Shown: positions 26,634-37,948 of the stretch, in pieces
Layout of the letters: each line of letters opens with the position of its first letter
Position numbering within the stretch: position 1 is the stretch's first letter
Origin: Triticum aestivum
Taxonomy: Eukaryota > Streptophyta > Magnoliopsida > Poales > Poaceae
DNA length: 64,000 bases
Assembly (NCBI RefSeq): GCF_018294505.1
Contig: NC_057797.1
Coordinates: 120,657,116 to 120,721,115, forward strand
Direction of reading: 5' to 3'
Position numbers and translations under genes: made by a program
Notes under the pieces: model-generated
Told to the model about the DNA's origin: nothing
Database searches by the model: none
Seen by the model: the letters and a program-made list of their open reading frames with translations, nothing else

Positions 26634-26638
26634 GTGTC

Positions 26639-27778
26639 CGGTCATCACGTGAGACGGACTAGTCATCATTGGTGAACATCTTCATGTTGATCGTATCTTC
26701 TATATGACTCATGTTCGACCTTTCGGTCTTTCGTGTTCCGAGGCCATGTCTGTACATGCTAGGCTCGTCAAGTTAACCTAAGTGTATTGCGTGTGTAAAT
26801 CTGGCTTACACCCGTTGTATTCGAACGTTAGAATCTATCACACCCGATCATCATCTGGTGCTTCGAAACAATGAACCTTCGCAACGGTGCACAGTTAGGG
26901 GGAACACTTTCTTGAAATTATTGCGAGGGATCATCTTATTTAAGCTACCGTCGTTCTAAGCAAATAAGATGTAAAACATGATAAACATCACATGCAATCA
27001 AATAGTGACATGACATGGCCAATATCATTTTGCTCCATTTGATCTCCATCTTCGGGGCTCCATGATCATCGTTGTCACCGGCATGACACCATGATCTCCA
27101 TCATCATGATCTCCATCATCGTGTCTTCTTGAAGTTGTCTCGTCATCTATTACTTCTACTACTATGGATAACGCTTTAGCAATAAAGTAAAGTAATTACA
27201 TGACGTTTATGTTGACACGCAGGTCATAAATAAATTAAGACAACTCCTATGGCTCCTGCCGGTTGTCATACTCATCGACATGCAAGTCGTGATTCATATT
27301 ACAAGAACATGATGAATCTCATACATCACATATATCATTCATCACATCCTTTTGGCCATATCACATCACACGGCACATGCTGCAAAATCAAGTTAGACAT
27401 CCTCTAATTGTTGTTGCAAGTTTTTACGTGGCTGTTATAGGTTTCTAGCAAGAACGTTTCTTACCTACGGCAAAACCATAACGTGATATGCCGATTTCTA
27501 TTTACCCTCCATAAGGACCTTTTTCATCGAATCCGATCCGACTAAAGCGGGAGAGACAGACACCCACTAGCCACCTTATGCAACTAGTGCATGTCAGTCG
27601 GTGGAACCTGTCTCATGTAAGAGTACGTGTAAGGTTGGTCCGGGCCGCTTCATCCCACGATGCCGCCGAATCAAGATAAGACTAGTGACGACAAGTAAAT
27701 TAACAAAATCGACGCCCACAACAACGTGTGTTCTACTCATGCATAGAGACTACGCATAGACCTAGCTCATGATGCCAC
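26639..27778 (-). other. Untranslated leader of element B
   Basis: This segment is non-coding and aligns in reverse with the leaders of A (15648 on) and C (43203-44469). It shares the motif of repeated GAGATCATGATGGAGATCA type and the CACGTGATGATCGG stretch. It ends at the reversed primer-binding site beside the 5' LTR. No open frame worth reporting was found. Confidence 0.8.
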
Positions 27779-29561
27779 TGTTGAGGATCGTAGCAGAAAT
27801 TTAAAATTTTCTACGCATCACCAAGATCAATCTATGGAGTAATCTAGCAACGAGGGGAAGGGGAGTGCATCTACATACCCTTGTAGATCGCTAAGCGGAA
27901 GCGTTGCAAGAACGCGGATGAAGGAGTCGTACTCGCAGCGATTCAGATCGCGGTTGACTCCGATCTAAGCGCCGAACAACGGCGCCTCCGCGTTCAACAC
28001 ACGTGCAGCCCGGTGACGTCTCCCACGCCTTGATCCAGCAAGGGGAGAAGGAGAGGTTGGGGAATACTCCGTCCAGCAGCAACACGACGGCGTGGTGGTG
28101 GTGGAGGAGCGCGGAACTCCAGCAGGGCTTCGCCAAGCACTACGAGAGACGAGGAGGGAGAGAGGTAGGGTTGCGCCAAGAGGGAGATGATCTCGTGTGT
28201 CTTGCAGCCCCCAATACCTCAAGTATATATAGGGGAAGGGGAAGGGTTGCACCCCCATCTAGGGTTCCCTCCCTAGGGGTGGCGGCAGCCCCAAAACCCA
28301 TCTAGGGTGGCGGCCAAGGGAGGAGAGAGGGGGGCGCACCTAGGGTGGGCCCTAAGGCCCATCTGGACCTAGGGTTTGCCCCCTCCCACTCTCCCTTGCG
28401 CCTTGGGCCTTGGTGGGGGCGCACCAGCCCACCTGGGGCTGGTCCCCTCCCACACATGGCCCACACAGCCTTCTAGGGCTGGTGGCCCCACCTGGTGGAC
28501 CCCCGGGACCCTCCCGGTGGTCCCGGTACGTTACCGATAGCACCCGAAACTTTTCCGGTGACCAAAACGGGACTTCCCATATATAAATCTTTACCTCCAG
28601 ACCATTCCGGAACTCCTCATGACGTCCGGGATCTCATCCGGGACTCCGAACAACATTCAGTAACCGCGTACATACTTTCCCTATAACCCTAGCGTCATCG
28701 AACCTTAAGTGTGTAGACCCTACGGGCTCGGGAGTCATGCAGACATGGCCGAGACAACTCTCCGGTCAATAACCAACAACGGGATCTGGATACCCATGTT
28801 GATTCCCACATGCTCCACGATGATCTCATCGGATGATCCACGATGTTAAGGATTCAATCAATCCCGTATACAATTCCCTTTGTCTATCGGTACAATACTT
28901 GCCCGAGATTCGATCGTCGGTATCCCGATACCTTGTTCAATCTCGTTACCGGCAAGTCTCTTTACTCGTTCCGTAACACATCATCCCGTGATCAACTCCT
29001 TGGTCACATTGTGCACATTATGATGATGTCCTACCGAGTGAGCCCAGAGATACCTCTCTGTTACACAGAGTGACAAATCCCAGTCTCGATTCGTGCCAAC
29101 CCAGCAGACACTTTCGGAGATACCCGTAGTGCACCTTTATAGCCACTCAGTTACGTTGTGACATTTGGCATACCCAAAGCACTCGTACGGCATCCGGGAG
29201 TTGCACAATCTTATGGTCTAAGGAAATGATACTTGACATTAGAAAAGCTTTAGCATACGAACTACACGATCTTGTGCTAGGCTTAGGATTGGGTCTTGTC
29301 CATCACATCATTCTCCTAATGATGTGATCCCGTTATCAACGACATCCAATGTCCATAGTGAGGAAACCGTAACCATCTATTGATCAACGAGCTAGTCAAC
29401 TAGAGGCTTACTAGGGACATGGTGTTGTCTATGTATCCACACATGTATCTGAGTTTCTTATCAATACAATTCTAGCATGGATAATAAACGATTATCATGA
29501 ACAATGAAATATAATATAATAATAACTAATTTATTATTGTCACTAGGGCATATTTCCAACA
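27779..29561 (-). repeat. 5' LTR of element B
   Basis: 1783 bp, the same length as its partner at 10621-12403, and it ends at the TTCAA duplication. The terminal box reads GTCACTAGGGCATATTTCC, differing from GCCTCTAGGG in the partner. Confidence 0.93.
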
Positions 29562-29845
29562 TTCAATAGTACCTTGGTCAAACTACTATCAAGACAAATT
29601 CCTCGCGGAAGTGAATACAAATATCAAAAATTATGTGCAGTGATATTCATGCTAACAATAATCCACTTGTATTTAGCAGTTGCGACAAATAGGACATGAA
29701 TTCATTCTGGAAAACCATAAAAATGCTTTTTGTATCCCCAATTCAATCCCTTTATAGTAGCATTTTCAAATTAAAATAAGTGAGGTAGGTGGTATGATTT
29801 ATAGGCATGCACGATTTGCCGCCAGATCATTGATTCACCAAAATA

Positions 29846-30620
29846 TTTTTTCTTCGAAAAGGAGGTTCAAACTTTTGGCCCCTGCATCATTATGACGCAC
29901 ATAGCGTATCAAAATAATGAACAACTGTCGAACCATCAAGATACGAAATTCACGCTTACGACTAAGTCGACTTGTTCCACAACAACGTCTTCAACGGGAT
30001 AAATGTCTTTGCGCCTTGTCACTACGTCCGATTAGAGACGTGCACAAGGACTTTCGTCGTGATTGCCGACTAGCACAATAACATAGTAGATAACACCTTC
30101 AACAAGGCTGCAATGCAAGTTCTTCCGTACTGAGTCCAACCAATAAAGATCAGGACACGAGCTTTCAACCGAACATGATGTGGTATTCCAACCCGTGGAT
30201 CATTCGGTCGCATTCGTGAGTAAGTCCACGTCAAGCCAAAGGACACTAGGAAATTGGTGGAAAGTCTTCCCGCCTTGGACCACCACCATGGTCGTTAGGG
30301 GGCCACCCATGTCTTGGTGCGGATCTAGTCGACGTCACTCCACACTGGCACGAGTGACACAAATGCATCCACCATATCGTTGGAGTCGTTGCCCTGGTGC
30401 CAACTGCCGTCAGGAAACCGCCGGTGTGCCCCAAGCTCATCAGCTTCGCCACCAAACAAAAATCACATTTGTGTCGCCGACGAGTGCCCACAGTGCTGCA
30501 AATGACCAATGCCGTCGTGCCTATAGATACATCATCGCATCCCTTGATCTCCTTGTTGTGATCATCGACGGCCACCACCCCCGCTATAATGACCAACAAC
30601 GATGGCGGCGGCCGCCGCCA
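29846..30620 (-). mobile_element. LINE-like remnant, minus strand
   Basis: A short T-run (29846-29852) followed by TCTTCGAAAAGGAGG and GGCCCCTGCATCAT resembles the reverse complement of the poly(A) 3' end of grass non-LTR elements, as I recall it. The rest is GC-richer sequence with frames of 147 codons (plus) and 117 codons (minus) that match nothing I recognise. No reverse transcriptase motif is visible, so a 5'-truncated copy is likely. The right boundary is a guess. Confidence 0.35.
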
Positions 30621-31758
30621 TGACTAGCCTTCACGGGCACATAATCGCGCCGCATCGGCCCTCCCGTGACCACCTCGATGAGCCTCGCTCTCGAGGCCCC
30701 ATCCTGGCGCTGCTGATGAGGCGGTGCGTGCTACCGCCTCTGCGAGCTTCGACACTACCAACTTGTCAAAAGCGCTCATATTTGTTTGGTTTTGATAAAA
30801 TGATGTACTGTCGTCTCTGACATGTGGGGTCATGAAAAGGGTCAAATATTCTAAACCTTTTTGCATGGGATCAATCGCACTCTATAAAATTTCTCTGCTA
30901 CGTTACCGTGCTTTACGATCCACAAAGTCTAACTTAAGATTCAGGAGTCGGTGTCCAGTGAACAGCAGCAGCGCCGCGCTCACAGAACTTGAGCTCGTGA
31001 CGTCGACTCGACGGCCAATCAAAATCCATGAGGAGGGAAATAATATGTCGGTCCCCGTGGCCTTGATCGCATCCACACTGGATGCTAGACTTAACTGCAG
31101 AAAATCGCGGGATTCTCAAAAGAAAAAAACTGCAGAAAATCGTGGAGTTGGTACGATTTGCTATTTTCAACGGTCCTTGATTCTTATTCCGCGAGACATA
31201 ACATAGTCCACGATTCGTTAAAGAATTTTCATCATTCTTCGAAGATGCCTTGTGCCTAAAGTTGCACGAAATTAAGGGGCGCAAATAGAATCGGATGGTG
31301 GTACGAAAAGGCGCCGATGCTATCATCGGAGAAATCCTCGCTCGCGGCCTGAAAATCACGAAACTCGCCGACGTGTTCAGATCACGCTCACTAAAAGGGA
31401 TACGATTCGTGTGGGTTAAATCGTCTCACGGATGCGCTCGGATCCGCTGAACCATAGAGAATTCGGAATGTCCATGGCGTCGCCCTCGCCAGGGGAGGCA
31501 GAGATGGGACTAACTTATGAGCTAACCAATGAGCGGGAAAAGATTCAGTCTGCTCAAATGATATGGCCGGATGAGCAGGAAAAGATGCTGCTACAGCTGA
31601 CGCGTCACAATAGATTAAGGATGTGTGGCTAGATATCGTTTGGAGTTTCAACCCTGCTAAATAAAAATGTCAGATCAATTCTTTCTTTTTTTGCGTGAAT
31701 GTCAGATCAGTTCGATTCAGCGGGCATTATTGCATCATCGCTGGGTCATACCTTATTC

Positions 31759-31857
31759 AATCATCAAGCTGATTTCCCCGCAGAAAAAGATGAAATAAAT
31801 CATCAAGCTGATTTCCCCGCAGAAAAAGATGAAATAAATCATCAAGCTGATCTAAAC
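31759..31857. repeat. 39-bp tandem repeat, about 2.5 copies
   Basis: Copies of TCATCAAGCTGATTTCCCC followed by a GCAGAAAAAGATGAA-type half start at 31761, 31800 and 31839, an exact period of 39. The first two copies are identical and the third is cut off after GCTGAT. The period is a multiple of three, but no extended coding frame supports a protein repeat. Confidence 0.9.
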
Positions 31858-32647
31858 CTTTTCTTCTGCGACGGAACAACGCCGATTTAAACCCGAAAGT
31901 ATGATATAAAAGAATTATTCGGCTTTTGTCACTGATAATGCGCAGATTATACTGTATATATTGCAAATGATGCAACCTAACATTATACGTTCAACCTCCC
32001 TTTTCGAGAAATAAAATCATCAACAGCACGCGGATGTGCATGTGCAGCAAAGCGGCAAATCGTGCCACTGGCGAGCGCTCTCTCCTCTTCTATCTTCTTC
32101 GGGCAACACACCGGAGTGCCGGATGGGCACATGACTCCACTCATGCACTTTTCTGAGCCCCATGTGATGCGTCAACTTTCCCCCTGATCCGATCATCCGA
32201 GCATCTATCTCTGCCTTGGAAATCTGGTAGGTTCCATGGCTACCTGTCCTGCACCGCGCACGAGCACGATGGTGCTAAGCTGGAATTGGAAAATTTCGAG
32301 CCGCTGGGACGGAACATTCCATTGAAAATGTAGCCAGATGTGGGAATTTCTGGAGGGAGGAGAATTCTTAAATGGAGGAGATGCACTGCATGGTTGCCAT
32401 GTTCCGTGGGATAGATGCTTCGAGAGATTATCTGCTCAGGATATGCTAGTCTATGCACTGTGGCTGCCAGGCTCAGGCACCGAACTTCCAGCCATAAACA
32501 ACGGGTTAGATGCAGATGCTAGTCTATTTCTGAATCGCGCATAGAAATAGACGAGCACGCAGCAGCAGCAATCATTGCTCGAGTTCGGCGTCGTGCTAGA
32601 TGCTATCTAGAGTAGAATCGTGACGCCGATCGATTCCCTTCGTTTTT

Positions 32648-32667
32648 ATGATGATGATGATGATGAT
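32648..32667. repeat. (ATG)n microsatellite
   Basis: Twenty bases of uninterrupted ATG repeat, with no gene context. Confidence 0.85.
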
Positions 32668-33466
32668 TGCACTAGCTCTACTGACTGCTCTCTCGAGTGT
32701 CTCTTCTAGAACAGTCTAGCGTTTCTCGTCGTGGATTGATATGCTCAAATACTACACAGTAGGCGTCGTAAGAAAATGATGATCGAGCAGCGTGGTGCGA
32801 CAGTTTTGTTTCTTCGCGGCGCATTTACGGCGCCGCCGGTGCCGGAGTCCAGAAACGGCAGACAGGGCACCATATCAAAGGGCCACAAAGATATCACATG
32901 TTTTCGCGTGTTTGTCCACGACACATGGGGCCTGGCCGGCGTGGTCTTGGTCACATGGCCTGCTCGCATCGACCACCGAGGGCCTACCCGCCAATGCTGA
33001 TGCTGATGCCGATGCCGATGCACATACGTACATGTAGATAGATGACGTGTGTCTTAATTTCGTCCCGATCGAGCGGCGCGACGTTTGCGGCGCTGTTGGG
33101 TCGCTGCCGCCCCCTATCGGTCGAACGAACGCAAGCTAGAGATGGCATCGCCGCTGAACCGGTCGCCAGTGGATCCATGGTGCGCGCGCGGTCCCGTCGC
33201 GGGCGAACAGAGGTCGGCGTCACGCCTGAATCAAATCTCTGGGTGCGCTACCCGACGTCGTGCTCGGTGCCCCCGTCGATGGACCACTCCACTGTCTCGT
33301 ACCGCCGGTCTACCATACACTACTGTGTCTACGATGACAGTAAAAAAACGCGGGAATAACAGCGACGAGTCCACGTCCACGTCCACGTCGTCGCTCCAGC
33401 TCGCATGTTCCATTTCCAACCTGGCGCCAGCTCGCGGTGCGTGCGTGCGTCCACGTGGTTAGAAAA

Positions 33467-33542
33467 TACTCCTTTCGTCCCATAATATAAGAACATTTTT
33501 GACACTACATTAATGTTTTTATATTATGGGACACAGGTAGTA
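33467..33542. mobile_element. Stowaway-like MITE
   Basis: The left half reads TACTCCTTTCGTCCCATAAT and the right half mirrors it as ATTATGGGACACAGGTAGTA, giving an imperfect hairpin over 76 bp with TA at both ends. The CCCATAATATAAGAAC type interior is characteristic of short Triticeae Stowaway MITEs. The terminal CTCCTTTCG is a diverged form of CTCCCTCCG. Confidence 0.75.
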
Positions 33543-34158
33543 TCTGACAAGGTAGGCCGAACAAAAAATTACTACTAACCGTCCAAAACCCCACGACGAT
33601 TGCCGCGTCGATCGATGAACTCTCTGGGTCCAGGCGAGGCAACAGACGGACGTGCGTCACGCACGTATAATCCAATCCACCGGCCATGAAAACGAAGTGG
33701 GTGGCGCGCGCACCAATCGACCGGCACGACCACGACGGCGGCGACACCAAATATCCGCCGCCACCGTCCAATCGCGCAAAAGGCAGCCCCTGCTTCGTCT
33801 TTCCGGCCGTCGTTTACCGGAAACAACACGGTTTCGACCGACCCCTTTCGCTGTATCCCCCGTCGTGCGTAGCGGCCGATGAAAGAAGCACGTTGCTGTC
33901 GCTCACCGGAGCCCGCGCCGCGCGCTGAGTCCCGTCCCGACGCCTGGTACGCGATCGCGTCGAGCTGCGAAGGTTCCGCCGGACCCGCGACGATACTGGG
34001 GCGGTCGGTCCCCGGTCCGCGGAAACGCCCGCGCGCGGCGCACAAAAGCCAGCCCCCTCCCGGTCTGGTCAAGCGCGCGTTCGTTGGGTGCCGGGTCGCT
34101 CTCGCCGCAGCGACGTCGCACCGGGGACGAGCGACAGCGACGCGGCACGCACGCATGG

Positions 34159-34182
34159 TCCGTCCGTCCGTCCGTCCGTCCG
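34159..34182. repeat. (TCCG)6 microsatellite
   Basis: Six perfect TCCG units, identical in unit, orientation and length to the repeat beside the kinase start codon at 9145-9168. The flanks differ, so shared ancestry is not implied. Confidence 0.9.
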
Positions 34183-34358
34183 GAGAAAACCAGTGTGCGC
34201 TTCACGCTAATAACTGAATTCCGAATTCCATAAAAACGATGGTGCAGTGGCCAGTGGCCAGTGGCGGTCGCCATCGGCTATGGCCATGGCCTTATCGCGT
34301 CTTTCCTTCTCGGCGTAGGTGTATATCTGGATAAGGCATGCATGCCCTCCTGCGTTCT

Positions 34359-34962
34359 GCACGTTGGACACGCTCACGCAGTCACGCAGTCACGCAGATG
34401 AGGTATCGTAGTATATCTGGATAACTCTGCCAACGAGGTGGGTATATACAGACGATGCGTTCCGGTTCGGTTCCCAGGCGGCACGCACGCGAGGCGCCGT
34501 GCGTGCTCGGTGCTCTTCCGGTGCGGTGCACGCATGTCGCTCGCCGGATGTTGGGTGGATCATCGGGTGGTTTCATGCTTTGACCGGCTTGGTAGATCCC
34601 GGAGAACAAACGAGGAAGGAACTATATTTTCTTTAGTTGGAAATATATATAGTTGTGTTTTTTAATCAAGTCACGGCAATCTCCAAATCTACCACATCGT
34701 GAATATGCACTCTGGTGGCACTTGCAAACAAACCTTAGGGCATCTTCAAGATGGACTTGTAAACCTCCCACAACCGTCCGAACCGCTGTTCGCACTGCAG
34801 AAGCCATTCAACATTAATTTGTATGGATCCGCGGGACGGTCTTGACGTGATTTCTCTCGCAAACCATAGACAAAAATGGAGGAGGTTTGCGAGAATCTGA
34901 ATTGATCCCAACCACGTTTCTGACTGCTCTGGCCCACCAAAAACCCCCTTCACCCTCCCGCG
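34359..34962 (+). repeat. Duplicated segment U1, left part
   Basis: From GCACGTTGGACAC onward this aligns with 56266-56823, with substitutions and a few small indels. One indel is an extra 20-30 bp near 34621-34650 (TTTCTTTAGTTGGAAATA region) that is absent from the other copy. Sequence left of 34359 has no counterpart at U2. The segment is cut by insertion of element D after CCGCG and resumes at 52275. Its nature is unknown. It has no coding frame I trust. Confidence 0.85.
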
Positions 34963-36686
34963 TGAAGGAAATATGCCCTAGAGGCAATAATACAGTTATT
35001 ATTTATTTCCTTATATCATGATAAATGTTTATTATTCATGCTAGAATTGTATTAACCGGAAACATAATACATGTGTGAATACATAGACAAACAGAGTGTC
35101 ACTAGTATGCCTCTACTTGACTAGCTCGTTAATCAAAGATGGTTATGTTTCCTAACCATGGACAAAGAGTTGTTATTTGATTAACGGGATCACATCATTA
35201 GGTGAATGATCTGATTGACATGACCCATTCCATTAGCTTAGCATCCGATCGTTTAGTATGTTGCTATTGCTTTCTTCATGACTTATACATGTTCCTATGA
35301 CTATGAGATTATGCAACTCCCGTTTGCCAAAGGAACACTTTGTGTGCTACCAAACGTCACAACATAACTGCGTGATTATAAAGGTGCTCTACAGGTGTCT
35401 CCAAAGGTACATGTTGGGTTGGCGTATTTCGAGATTAGGATTTGTCACTCCGATTGTCGGAGAGGTATCTCTGGGCCCTCTCGATAATGCACATCACATA
35501 AGCCTTGCAAGCATTGCAACTAATGAGTTAGTTGTGAGATGATGTATTACGGAACGAGTAAAGAGACCTGCCGGTAACGAGATTGAACTAGGTATTGAGA
35601 TACCGACGATCGAATCTTGGGCAAGTAACATACCGATGACAAAGGAAACAACGTATGTTGTTATGCGGTCTGACCGATAAAGATCTTCGTAGAATATGTA
35701 GGAGCCAATATGGGCATCCAGGTCCCGCTATTGGTTATTGACCGGAGACGTGTCTCGGTCATGTCTACATTATTCTCGAACCCGTAGGGTCCGCACGCTT
35801 AAGGTTTCGATGACAGTTATATTATGAGTTTATGAGTTTTGATGTACCGAATGAGTTCGGAGTCCCGAATGAGATCGGGGACATGACGAGGAGTCTCGAA
35901 ATGGTCGAGACGTAAAGATCGATATATTGGACGACTATATTCGGACATCGGAAAGGTTCCGAGTGATTCGGGTATTTTTCGGAGTACCGGGGAGTTACGG
36001 GAATACGGGGAAGAGTATTGGGCCTTGATGGGCTTTAGTGGGAAGGAGCCAGGAGGTGGCGCGCGCCCCTCCCAAGCCCAGTCCGAATTGGATAAGGGGT
36101 TTGGGGCGCGGCCCCCCTCTCCCTTCCTTCTCCACTTCCCTCCTTTCCCCCTTCTCCTAGTTGGACTAGGAAAGAAGGAGTCCTACTCCCGGTGGGAGTA
36201 GGACTCCCCTTGGCGCGCCCTCCTCCTAGGGCCGGCCTCCTCCTCCCTTGCTCCTTTATATATGGGGGCAAGGGGGCACCCTAGAGACAAGTTGATCCAC
36301 GTGGTCATATTCTTAGCCGTGTGCGGTGCCCCCTTTCACCATAGTCCTCGATAATATTGTAGCGGTGCTTAGGCGAAGCCCTGCGACAGTAGTACATTAA
36401 GATCGTCACCACGCCGTCGTGCTGAAGGAACTCTTCCCCGACACTTTGCTGGATCGGAGTCCGGGGATCGTTATCGAGCTGAACGTGTGCTAGAACTCGG
36501 AGGTGCCGTAGTTTCGGTGCTTGATCGGTCGGGCCGTGGAGACGTACAACTACATCAACCAAGTTAACGCTTCCGTTATCGATCTACAAGGGTACGTAGA
36601 TCACACTCTCCCCCTCTCGTTGCTATGCATCACCATGATCTTGCGTGTGCGTAGGAATTTTTTTGAAATTACTACGAAACCCAACA
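34963..36686 (+). repeat. 5' LTR of element D
   Basis: 1724 bp. The putative promoter box reads CTTTATATATGGGGG near 36255-36269, which is altered in the 3' LTR copy. Confidence 0.93.
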
Positions 36687-37948
36687 GTGACATCCGAGCC
36701 TAGGTTATATATGTTGATGTTATATGCACGAGTAGAACACAAGTGAGTTGTGGGTGATATAAGTCATACTGCTTACCAGCATGTCATACTTTGGTTCGGC
36801 GGTATTGTTGGACGAAGCGGCCCGGACCGACATTACGCGTACGCTTACGCAAGACCTGTTCTCCCGACGTGCTTTGCACATAGGTGGCTTGCGGGTGACA
36901 GTTTCTCCAACTTTAGTTGAACCAAGTGTGGCTACGCCCGGTCCTTGCGAAGGTTAAAACAACACCAACTTGACAAACTATCATTGTGGTTTTGATGCGT
37001 AGGTAAGATTGGTTCTTGCTTAAGCCCGTAGCAGCCACGTAAAACTTGCAACAACAAAGTAGAGGACGTCTAACTTGTTTTTGTAGGGCATGTTGTGATC
37101 TGATATGGTCAAGACATGATGCTAAATTTTATTGTATGAGATGATCGTGTTTTGTAACCGAGTTATCGGCAACTGGCAGGAGCCATATGGTTGTCGCTTT
37201 ATTGTATGCAATGCAATCGCGATGTAATGCTTTACTTTATCACTAAGCGGTAGCGATAGTCGTGAAAGCATAAGATTGGCGAGACGATAACGATGCTACG
37301 ATGGAGATCAAGGTGTCGCGCCGATGATGATGGTGATCACGACGGTGCTTCGAAGATGGAGATCACAAGCACAAGATGATGATGGCCATATCATATCACT
37401 TATATTGATTCCATGTGATGTTTATCTTTTATGCATCTTATCTTGCTTTGATTGACGGTAGCATTATAAGATGATCTCTCACTAATTATCAAGAAGTGTT
37501 CTCCCTGAGTATGCACCGTTGCGAAAGTTCTTCGTGCTGAGACACCACGTGATGATCGGGTGTGATAGGATCTACGTTCAAATACAACGGGTGCAAAACA
37601 GTTGCACACGCGGAATACTCAGGTTATACTTGACGAGCCAAGCATATACAGATATGGCCTCGGAACACGGAGACCGAAAGGTCGAGCGTGAATCATATAG
37701 TAGATATGATCAACATAGTGAAGTTCACCAATGAAACTACTCCATCTCACGTGATGATCGGACATGGTTTAGTTGATTTCGATCACGTGATCACTTAGTG
37801 GATTGAGGGATGTCTATCTAAGTGGGAGTTCTTAAGTAATATGATTAAATTGAACTTAAATTTATCATGAACTTAGTCCTGGTAGTATTTTGCAAATCAT
37901 GTTGTAGATCAATATCTCACGTTGTTGCTTCCCTGTGTTTATTTTGAA

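Larger units (their letters stand above)
10621..29561 (-). mobile_element. Copia retrotransposon B (Angela/WIS/BARE group), minus strand, nested host
   Basis: Two LTRs of exactly 1783 bp (10621-12403 and 27779-29561) begin TGTTGAGG and end TTTCCAACA on the plus strand, the reverse of the WIS/BARE end TGTTGGAAATATGCCC. Perfect 5-bp duplications TTCAA flank it (10616-10620 and 29562-29566). A reversed polypurine tract (GTCTCCCACTTGC) follows the left LTR, and a reversed primer-binding site (CTCATGATGCCAC) precedes the right LTR. The internal region is interrupted by element A and by a solo LTR. The LTRs differ at about 56 sites by hand count (about 3 percent), so it is older than A. Its coding region is degraded. 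Confidence 0.95.
33040..34200. other. CpG-dense block
   Basis: CG dinucleotides are frequent throughout (for example around 33070-33110, 33720-33770 and 34010-34150), unlike the flanking LTR elements, where CG to TG or CA decay is visible between LTR copies. Several short frames exist on both strands without a recognisable domain. It could be a promoter or first-exon remnant, or a transposon end. Nothing decides between these. Confidence 0.4.
30621..34358. other. Mixed intergenic DNA, partly CpG-rich
   Basis: No gene is supportable. The stretch holds the 39-bp tandem repeat (31759-31857), an ATG-unit microsatellite (32648-32667), GTCCAC triplicate (33369-33386), a MITE (33467-33542), a CpG-dense block (33040-34200) and a TCCG repeat (34159-34182). 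Open frames on both strands overlap at similar lengths and look like chance frames in GC-rich DNA. Confidence 0.5.

Noticed and set aside
30180..30623. 147-codon plus-strand and 117-codon minus-strand frames
   Set aside because: They overlap on opposite strands, have no recognisable domain, and sit in a probable LINE-like remnant.
31759..31857. Regular direct repeats considered as a CRISPR-like array
   Set aside because: The copies are adjacent with no spacers, and the context is a plant genome.
33085..33462. 125-codon frame in the CpG-rich block
   Set aside because: Several frames of similar length overlap on both strands, as expected by chance in GC-rich DNA. No domain was seen.
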